A stretch of DNA of 64,000 nucleotides from Hydractinia symbiolongicarpus. Lineage: Eukaryota > Cnidaria > Hydrozoa > Anthoathecata > Hydractiniidae. Positions within the stretch are counted from its first letter, which is position 1. The number at the start of each line of letters is the position of its first letter. Positions 51,670-62,200 of the stretch are shown piece by piece. The DNA is taken from contig NC_079884.1 of assembly GCF_029227915.1 (NCBI RefSeq), positions 18,788,001 to 18,852,000 of the forward strand. Reading direction: 5' to 3'. Position numbers and translations under genes: made by a program. Under the pieces are notes generated by a model. It was not told the origin of the DNA, did not search any database, and worked only from the letters and a program-made list of their open reading frames with translations.

Positions 51670-54600
51670 ACTACGACCTCCCAAGTCCTTTTCCACTGCG
51701 CAATAGCCTTATAACAGAGTTAACTACGCGTACAGTCCTCTAAAGTCCGTTATATCACCTTTTGGCGCCTAATAATGAGGTTACACAAAAATCACGTGGT
51801 TCCGCGTGTCTACACTGGTTACCATTGGTTTATTCCCTCGACACTCAATGGACTACAACGTCCTAAGTCCATTTACATTGCTGCATGACGTTATAACACC
51901 GTTAACTACACGTGCATGCCTCTAAGGGCTGTTATAAGACCTTTTGCCGCCTAATATCGGCCTTACACGTAAATCACGTAGTTCCACATGTCTGTTCAGG
52001 TTGCCATTGGTCTAGTCCTACCACTATGAATGTAGTACGACGTCCCAAATCGTTTTACATTGCGGAATAGCCTTATAACACCGTCTACTACGTGAGCAGG
52101 CCTCTAAAGGGGTTTATATGGCCTTTTGCCGCCTAATAATGGCCTTTCACATAAATCACGTCGCTCCACATGTCTGGGCAAGTTGCCATTGGTCTAGTCC
52201 TTTCACTATGAATACACTACGACGTCCCAAGTTCTTTTCCATTGCGCAATAGCCTTATAACACCGTCAACTACATGAACAGGCCTCCAAAGGCTGTTATA
52301 TGATCTTTTGCCGCCTAATAATGACCTTACACATCAATCACGTTGTTCCACATGTCTGGGCAAGTTGCCATTGGTCTGGTCCTTTCACTATGAATACACT
52401 ACGACGTCCCAAGTTCTTTTCCATTGCGCTATAGCCTTATAACACCGTCAACTACATGAACAGGCCTCCAAAGGCTGTTATATGGCCTTTTGCCTCGTAA
52501 TAACGTCCTTGCACGTAAATCACGTCGTTCCACGTGCCTGTGCAGGTTGGGATTGGTCTAGTCCTTCCACTATCAATGCACTACGACCTCCCAAGTTCTT
52601 TTCCACTGCGCAATAGCCTTATAACACCGTCAACTACGCGTACAGTCCTCTAAAGTCCGTTATATCACCTTTTGGCGCCTAATAATGAGGTTACACAAAA
52701 ATCACGTGGTTCCGCGTGTCTACACTGGTTACCATTGGTTTATTCCCTCGACACTCAATGGACTACAACGTCCTAAGTCCATTTACATTGCTGCATGACG
52801 TTATAACACCGTTAACTACACGTGCATGCCTCTAAGGGCTGTTATATGACCTTTTGCCGCCTAATATCGGCCTTACACGTAAATCACGTAGTTCCACGTG
52901 TCTGTTCAGGTTGCCATTGGTCTAGTCCTACCACTATGAATGTAGTACGACGTCCCAAATCGTTTTACATTGCGGAATAGCCTTATAACACCGTCTACTA
53001 CGTGAGCAGGCCTCTAAAGGGGTTTATATGGCCTTTTGCCGCCTAATAATGGCCTTTCACATAAATCACGTCGCTCCACATGTCTTGGCAAGTTGCCATT
53101 GGTCTAGTCCTTTCACTATGAATACACTACGACGTCCCAAGTTCTTTTCCATTGCCCAATAGCCTTATAACACCGTCAACTACATGAACAGGCCTCCAAA
53201 GGCTGTTATATGATCTTTTGCCGCCTAATAATGACCTTACACATCAATCACGTGGTTCCACATGTCTGGGCAAGTTGCCATTGGTCTGGTCCTTTCACTC
53301 TCAATGCACTACGACGTCCCAAGTTCTTTTCCATTGCGCAATAGCGTTATAACACCGTTAACTACATGTGCATGCCTCTAAGGGCAGTTATATGACCTTT
53401 TGCTGCCTAATAACGGCCTTACACGTAAATCACGTAGTTCCACGTGTCTGTTCAGGTTGCCATTGGTCTAGTCCTACCACTATGAATGTAGTACGACGTC
53501 CCAAATCGTTTTACATTGCGGAATAGCCTTATAACACCGTCAACTACATGGGCAGGCCTCTAAAGGGGTTTATATGGCCTTTTGCCGCCTAATAATGGTC
53601 TTACACATAAATCACGTCGCTCCACATGTCTGGGCAAGTTGCCATTGGTCTAGTCCTTTCACTATCAATGCACTACGACGTCCCAAATTGTTTTCCATGG
53701 TGCTATGACATTATAACACCGTCAACTACTTGTACAGGCCTCTAAAGGCTGTTATATTATTTTTTACCGCCTATTAATGGCCTTATCCATAAATCACGTC
53801 GTTTGACACGTCTGGGCAAGTTGCCATTGGTCTAGTCCTTTCACTATGAATACACTACGACGTCCCAAGTTCTTTTCCATTGCGCAATAGCCTTATAACA
53901 CCGTCAACTACATGAACAGGCCTCCAAAGGCTGTTATATGACCTTTTGCCGCCTAGTAATAACCTTACACATTAATCACGTCGTTCCACATGTCTTGGCA
54001 AGTTGCCATTGGTCTGGTCGTTTCACTCTCAATGCACTACGACGTCCCAAGTTCTTTTCCATTGCGCAATAGCGTTATAACACCGTAAACTACGTGAACA
54101 GACTTCTAAAGGCTGTTATATGGCCTTTTGCCGCCTAAAAATGGCCTTTCACATCAATCACGTCGTTCCACATGTCTGGGCAAGTTGCCATTGGTTTAGT
54201 CCTTTCACTATGAATACACTACGACGTCCCAAGTTCTTTTCCATTGCGCAATAGCCTTATAACACCGTCAACTACATGAACAGGCCTCCAAAGGCTGTTA
54301 TATGGCCTTTTGCTTCGAAATAACGTCCTTGCACGTAAATCAAGTCGTTCCACGTGTTAGTGCAGGTTGGGATTGGTCTAGTCCTTCCACTCTCAATGGA
54401 CTACGACGTCCCAAGTCGTTTTCCATAACGCCATGGCCTTATAACTCCGTCAACTACGTGAACAGGCCTCTAAAGGTTGTCATATAACCTTTTGCCGCCT
54501 AAAACGGCTTTACACGTAAATCACGTGGTTCCACGTGTCTGTTCAGGTTGCCATTCCTTTAGTCCTACCACTACAAATGTACTACGACGTCCCAAATCGT

Positions 54601-55232
54601 TTTACATTGCGGAATAGCCTTATAACACTGTCAACTACGTGAGCAGGCCTCTAAAGGTTTTTATATGGCCTTTTGCCGCCTAATAATGGCCTTACACACA
54701 AATCACGTCGTTCCACATGTCTGTGCAGGTTGCCTTTGGTCTAGTCCTTTCACTATCAATGGACTACGACTTCCTAAGTCGTTTTCGATTCTGTCATGAC
54801 GTTATAACACCGTCAACTGCGTGTACAGTCCTCTAAAATCTGTTATATGGCCTTTTGCTGCCTATTAATGGCCTTACACATCAATCACGTCGTCCCACAT
54901 GTCTGTGCAAGTTGCCATTGGTCCCGTCCTTTCACTATCAATGCACTACGACCTCCCAAGGTCTTTTCCACTGCGCAATAGCCTTATAACACCGTCAACT
55001 ACGCGTACAGTTCTCTAAAGTCTGTTATATCACCTTTTGGCGCCTAATAATGACGTTACACATAAATCACGTGGTTCCGCGTGTCTACACTGGTTACCAT
55101 TGGTTTATTTCCTCGACACTCAATGAACTACAACGTCCTAAGTCTATTTACATTGCTGCATGACGTTATAACACCGGTAACTACATGTGCATGCCTCTAA
55201 GGGCTGTTATATGACCTTTTGCCGCCTAATAA
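51670..55232 (+). repeat. ~3.56-kb satellite segment, copy 2 of a recent duplication
   Basis: This is the copy of 46095-49657 at offset 5575. It continues past the point where copy 1 breaks and then matches 31440-31620, so it represents the less disturbed arrangement. A further relative of its start lies at 63358 (AACAGAGTCAACTACG). Confidence 0.88.
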
Positions 55233-58200
55233 CGGCCTTACACGTAAATCACGTAGTTCCACGTGTCTGTTCACGTTGCCATTGGTCTAGTCCTACCACT
55301 ATGAATGTAGTACGACGTCCCAAATCGTTTTACATCGCGGAATAGCCTTATAACACCGTCAACTACGTGAGCAGGCCTCTAAAGGTTTTTATATGACCTT
55401 TTGCCGCCTAATAATGGCCTTACACACAAATCACGTCGTTCCACATGTCTCTGCAGGTTGCCATTAGTCTAGTCCTTTCACTATCAATGGACTACGACTT
55501 CCTAAGTCGTTTTCGATTGCGTCATGACGTTATAACACCGTCAACTACGTGTACAGTCCTCTAAAATCTGTTATATTACCTTTTACCGCCTATTAATGGC
55601 CTTATCCATAAATCACGTCGTTTGACACGTCTGGGCAAGTTGCCAATGGTCTACTCCTTTCACTATAAATACACTACGACGTCCCAAGTTCTTTTCCATT
55701 GCGCAATAGCCTTATAACACCGTCAACTACATGAACAGGCCTCCAAAGGCTGTTATATGACATTTTGCCGCCTAATAATGACCTTACACATCAATCACGT
55801 CGTTCCACATGTCTGGGCAAGTTGCCATTGGTTTAGTCCTTTCACTATAAATACACTACGACGTCCCAAGTTCTTTTCCATTGCGCAATAGCCTTATAAC
55901 ACCGTCAACTACGTGAGCAGGCCTCTAAAGGTTTTTATATGACCTTTTGCCGCCTAATAATGGCCTTACACACAAATCACGTCGTTCCACATGTCTCTGC
56001 AGGTTGCCATTAGTCTAGTCCTTTCACTATCAATGGACTACGACTTCCTAAGTCGTTTTCGATTGCGTCATGACGTTATAACACCGTCAACTACGTGTAC
56101 AGTCCTCTAAAATCTGTTATATGACCTTTTGCTGCCTATTAATGGCCTTACACAAAAATCACGTCGTCCCACATGTCTGTGCAAGTTGCCATTGGTCCCG
56201 TCCTTTCACTATCAATGCACTACGACCTCCCAAGTTCATTTCCACTGCGCAATAGCCTTATAACACCGTCAACTACGCGTACAGTTCTCTAAAATCTGTT
56301 ATATCACCTTTTTGCGCCTAATAATGACGTTACTCATAAATCACGTGGTTCCGCGTGTCTACACTGGTTACCATTGTTTTATGCCCTCGACACTCAATGG
56401 ACTACAATGTCCTAAGTCTATTTACATTGCTGCATGACGTTATAACACCGTTAACTACGTGAGCAGGCCTCTAAAGGGGTTTATATGGCCTTTTGCCGCC
56501 TAATAATGGCCTTACACATAAATCACGTCGCTCCACATGTCTGGGCAAGTTGCCATTGGTCTAGTCCTTTCAGTATCAATGCACTACGACGTCCCAAGTT
56601 GTTTTCCATGGTGCCATGACAATATAACACCGTCAACTACGTGTACAGGCCTCTAAAGGCTGTTATATTACCTTTTACCGCCTATTAATGGCCTTATCCA
56701 TAAATCACGTCGTTTGACACGTCTGGGCAAGTTGCCATTGCTCCCGTCCTTTCACTATCAATGCACTACGACCTCCCAAGTTCATTTCCACTGCGCAATA
56801 GCCTTATAACACCGTCAACTACGTGTACAGTCCTCTAAAATCTGTTATATGACCTTTTGCTGCCCATTAATGGCCTTACACATCAATCACGTCGTTCCAC
56901 ATGTCTGGGCAAGTTGCCATTGGTCTGGTCCTTTCACTCTCAATGCACTACGACGTCCCAAGTTCTTTTCCATTGCGCAATAGCGTTATAACACCGTCAA
57001 CTACGTGAACAGGCCTCTAAAGGCTGTTATATGACCTTTTGCGCCTAATAATGGCCTTACACATCAATTACGTCGTTCCACATGTCTAGGCAAGTTGCCA
57101 TTGGTTTAGTCCTTTCACTATGAATACACTACGACGTCCCAAGTTCTTTTCCATTGCGCAATAGCCTTATAACACCGTCTACTACATGAACAGCCCTCCA
57201 AAGGCTGTTATATGGCCTTTTGCCTCGTAATAACGTCCTTGCACGTAAATCACGTCGTTCCACGTGTCTGTGCAGGTTGGGATTGGTCTAGTCCTTCCAC
57301 TCTCAATGGACTACGACGTCCCAAGTCGTTTTCCATAACGCCATGGCCTTATAACACCGTCAACTACGTGAACAGGCCTCTAAAGGTTGTTATATAACCT
57401 TTTGCTGCCTAAAACGGCCTTACACGTAAATCACGTGGTTCCACGTGTCTGTTCAGGTTGCCATTGCTCTAGTCCTACCACTACAAATGTACTACGACGT
57501 CCCAAATCGTTTCACATTGCGGAATAGCCTTATAACACCGTGAACTACGTGAACAGGCCTCTAAAGGCTGTTATATGACCTTTTGCCGCCTAATAATGTG
57601 CTTACACATCAATCACGTCGTTCCACATGTCTGGGCAAGTTGCCATTGGTTTATTCCTTTCACTATGAATACACTACGACGTCCCAAGTTCTTTTCCATT
57701 GCGCAATAGCTTTATAACACCGTCAACTACATGAGCAGGCCTCCAAAAGCTGTTATATGGCCTTTTGCCTCGTAATAACGTCCTTGCACGTAAATCACGT
57801 CGTTCCACGTGTCTGTGCAGGTTGGGATTGGTCTAGTCCTTCCACTTTCAGTGGACTACGATGTACCAAGTCGTTTTCCATAACGCCATGGCCTTATAAC
57901 ACCGTCAACTACGTGAACAGGCCTCTAAAGGTTGTTACATAACCTTTTGCCGCCTAAAACGGCCTTACACGTAAATCACGTGGTTCCACGTGTCTGTTCA
58001 GGTTGCCGTTGCTCTAGTCCTACCACTACAAATGTACTACGACGTCCCAAATCGTTTTACATTGCGGAATAGCCTTATAACACCGTCAACTACGTGAGCA
58101 GGCCTCTAAAGGTTTTTATATGGCCTTTTGCCGCCTAATAATGGCCTTACACACAAATCACGTCGTTCCACATGTCTGTGCAGGTTGCCATTGGTCTAGT

Positions 58201-59222
58201 CCTTTCACTATCAATGGACTACGACTTCCTAGGTCGTTTTCAATTGCGTCATGACGTTATAACACCGTCAACTACGTGTACAGTCCTCTAAAATCTGTTA
58301 TATGACCTTTTGTTGCCTATTAATGGCCTTACACATAAATCACGTCGTCCCACATGTCTGTGCAAGTTGCCATTGGTCTCGTCCTTTCACTATCAATGCA
58401 CTACGACCTCCCAAGTTCTTTTCCACTGCGCAATAGCCTTATAACACCGTCAACTACGCGTACAGTCCTCTAAAGTCCGTCATATCACCTTTTGGCGCCT
58501 AATAATGAGGTTACACAAAAATCACGTGGTTCCGCGTGTCTACACTGGTTACCATTGGTTTATTCCCTCGACACTCAATGGACTACAACGTCCTAAGTCC
58601 ATTTACATTGCTGCATGACGTTATAACACCGTTAACTACACGTGCATGCCTCTAAGGGCTGTTATATGACCTTTTGCCGCCTAATATCGGCCTTACACGT
58701 ATATCACGTAGTTCCACGTGTCTGTTCAGGTTGTCATTGGTCTAGTCCTACCACTATGAATGTAGTACGACGTCCCAAATCGTTTTACATTGCGGAATAG
58801 CCTTATAACACCGTCTACTACGTGAGCAGGCCTCTAAAGGGGTTTATATGGCCTTTTGCCGCCTAATAATGGCCTTTCACATAAATCACGTCGCTCCACA
58901 TGTCTGGGCAAGTTGCCATTGGTCTGGTCCTTTCACTCTCAATGCACTACGACGTCCCAAGTTCTTTTCCATTGCGCAATAGCGTTATAACACCGTCAAC
59001 TACGTGAACAGGCCTCTAAAGGCTGTTATATGACCTTTTGCCGCCTAATAATTGCCTTACACATCAATCACGTTGTTCCACATGTCTGGGCAAGTTGCCA
59101 TTGGTTTAGTCCTTTCACTATGAATACACTACGACGTCCCAAGTTCTTTTCCATTGCGCTATAGCCTTATAACACCGTCAACTACATGAACAGGCCTCCA
59201 AAGGCTGTTATATGGCCTTTTG
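55233..59222 (+). repeat. Satellite segment, rearranged copy of 31.4-36.7 kb
   Basis: The block order follows 31440-31620, then jumps to about 32697, then 32347-33480, then 34350-36730. A 3-monomer local duplication lies at 55385 and 55931 (offset 546), both copies carrying the private GCCATTAGTCTAG variant. Several kilobase-scale stretches of the left copy are missing here. Confidence 0.82.
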
Positions 59223-62200
59223 CCTCGTAATAACGTCCTTGCACGTAAATCACGTTGTTCCACATGTCTGGGCAAGTTGCCATTGGTCTAGTCCTTTCAT
59301 CATCAATGGACTACGACTTCCTAAGTCGTTTTCGATTGCGTCATGACGTTATAACTTCGTCAACTACGTGTACAGTCCTCTAAAATCTGTTATATGACCT
59401 TTTGCTGCCTAATAATGGCCTTATATATAAATCACGTCGTTCCACATGTCTGGGCAAGTTGCCATTGGTTTAGTCCTTTCACTATGAATACACTACGACG
59501 TCCCAAGTTCTTTTCCATTGCGCTATAGCCTTATAACACCGTCAACTACGTGAACAGGCCTCCAAAGGCTGTTATATGACCTTTTGCCGCCTAATAATGG
59601 CCTTACACATCAATCACGTCGTTCCACATGTCTGGGCAAGTTGCCATTGGTTTAGTCCTTTCACTATGAATACACTACGACGTCCCAAGTTCTTTTCCAT
59701 TGCGCAATAGCCTTATAACACCGTCAACTGCATGAACAGGCCTCCAAAGGCTGTTATATGGCCTTTTGCCTCGTAATAACGTCCTTGCACGTAAATCACG
59801 TCGTTCCACGTGTCTGTGCAGGTTGGGATTGGTCTAGTCCTTCCACTCTCAATGGACTACGACGTCCCAAGTCGTTTTCCATAACGCCATGGCCTTATAA
59901 CACCGTCAACTACGTGAACAGGCCTCTAAAGGTTGTTATATAACCTTTTGCCGCCTAAAACGGCCTTACACGTAAATCACGTGGTTCCACGTGTCTGTTC
60001 AGGTAGCCATTGCTCTAGTCCTACCACTACAAATGTTCTACGACGTCCCAAATCGTTTTACATTGCGGAATAGCCTTGTAACACCGTCAACTACGTGAGC
60101 AGGTCTCTAATGGTTTTTATATGGCCTTTTGCCGCCTAATAATGGCCTTACACACAAATCACATCGTTCCACATGTCTGTGCAGGTTGCCATTGGTCTAG
60201 TCCTTTCACTATCAATGGACTACGACTTCCTAAGTCGTTCTCGATTGCGTCATGACGTTATAACACCGTTGACTACGTGTACAGTCCTCTAAAATCTGTT
60301 ATATGACCTTTTGCTGCCTATTAATGGCCTTACACATAAATCACGTCGTCCCACATGTCTGTGCAAGTTGCCATTGGTCTGGTCCTTTCACTATCAATGC
60401 ACTGCGACCTCCCAAGTTCTTTTCCACTGTGCAATAGCCTTATAACACCGTCAACTACGCGTACAATCCTCTAAAGTCCATTATATCACCTTTTAGCGCC
60501 TAATAAAGACCTTACACATCAATCACGTGGTTCCACATGTCTGGGCAAGTTGCCATTGGTCTGGTCCTTTCACTCTCAATGCACTACGACGTCCCAAGTT
60601 CTTTTCCATTGCGCAATAGCGTTATAACACCGTCAACTACGTGAACAGGCCTCTAAAGGCTGTTATATGACCTTTTGCCGCCTAATAATTGCCTTACACA
60701 TCAATCACGTTGTTCCACATGTCTGGGCAAGTTGCCATTGGTTTAGTCCTTTCACTATCAATGCACTACGACGTCCCAAGTTCTTTTCCATTGCGCAATA
60801 GCGTTATAACACCGTCAACTACGTGAACAGGCCTCTAAAGGCTGTTATATGACCTTTTGCCGCCTAATAATTGCCTTACACATCAATCACGTTGTTCCAC
60901 ATGTCTGGGCAAGTTGCCATTGGTCTAGTCCTTTCACTATCAATGGGCTACGACTTCCTAAGTCGTTTTCGATTGCGTCATGACGTTATAACTCCGTCAA
61001 CTACGTGTACAGTCCTCTAAAATCTGTTATATGACCTTTTGCTGCCTAATAATGGCCTTATATATAAATCACGTCGTTCCACATGTCTGGGCAAGTTGCC
61101 ATTGGTTTAGTCCTTTCACTATGAATACACTACGACGTCCTAAGTTCTTTTCCATTGCGCTATAGCCTTATAACACCGTCAACTACGTGAACAGGCCTCC
61201 AAAGGCTGTTATATGACCTTTTGCCGCCTAATAATGGCCTTACACATCAATCACGTCGTTCCACATGTCTGGGCAAGTTGCCATTGGTTTAGTCCTTTCA
61301 CTATGAATACACTACGACGTCCCAAGTTCTTTTCCATTGCGCAATAGCCTTATAACACCGTCAACTGCATGAACAGGCCTCCAAAGGCTGTTATATGGCC
61401 TTTTGCCTCGTAATAACGTCCTTGCACGTAAATCACGTCGTTCCACGTGTCTGTGCAGGTTGGGATTGGTCTAGTCCTTCCACTCTCAATGGACTACGAC
61501 GTCCCAAGTCGTTTTCCATAACGGCATGGCCTTATAACACCGTCAACTACGTGAACAGGCCTCTAAAGGTTGTTATATAACCTTTTGCCGCCTAATAATT
61601 GCCTTACACATCAATCACGTTGTTCCACATGTCTGGGCAAGTTGCCATTGGTCTAGTCCTTTCACTATCAATGGACTACGACTTCCTAAGTCGTTTTCGA
61701 TTGCGTCATGACGTTATAACTCCGTCAACTACGTGTACAGTTCTCTAAAATCTGTTATATGACCTTTTGCTGCCTAATAATGGCCTTATATATAAATCAC
61801 GTCGTTCCACATGTCTGGGCAAGTTGCCATTGGTTTAGTCCTTTCATTATGAATACACTACGACGTCCTAAGTTCTTTTCCATGGCGCTATAGCCTTATA
61901 ACACCGTCAACTACGTGAACAGGCCTCCAAAGGCTGTTATATGACCTTTTGCCGCCTAATAATGGCCTTACACATCAATCACGTCGTTCCACATGTCTGG
62001 GCAAGTTGCCATTGGTTTAGTCCTTTCACTATGAATACACTACGACGTCCCAAGTTCTTTTCCATTGCGCAATAGACTTATAACACCGTCAACTGCATGA
62101 ACAGGCCTCCAAAGGCTGTTATATGGCCTTTTGCCTCGTAATAACGTTCTTGCACGTAAATCACGTCGTTCCACGTGTGTGTGCAGGTTGGGATTGGTCT

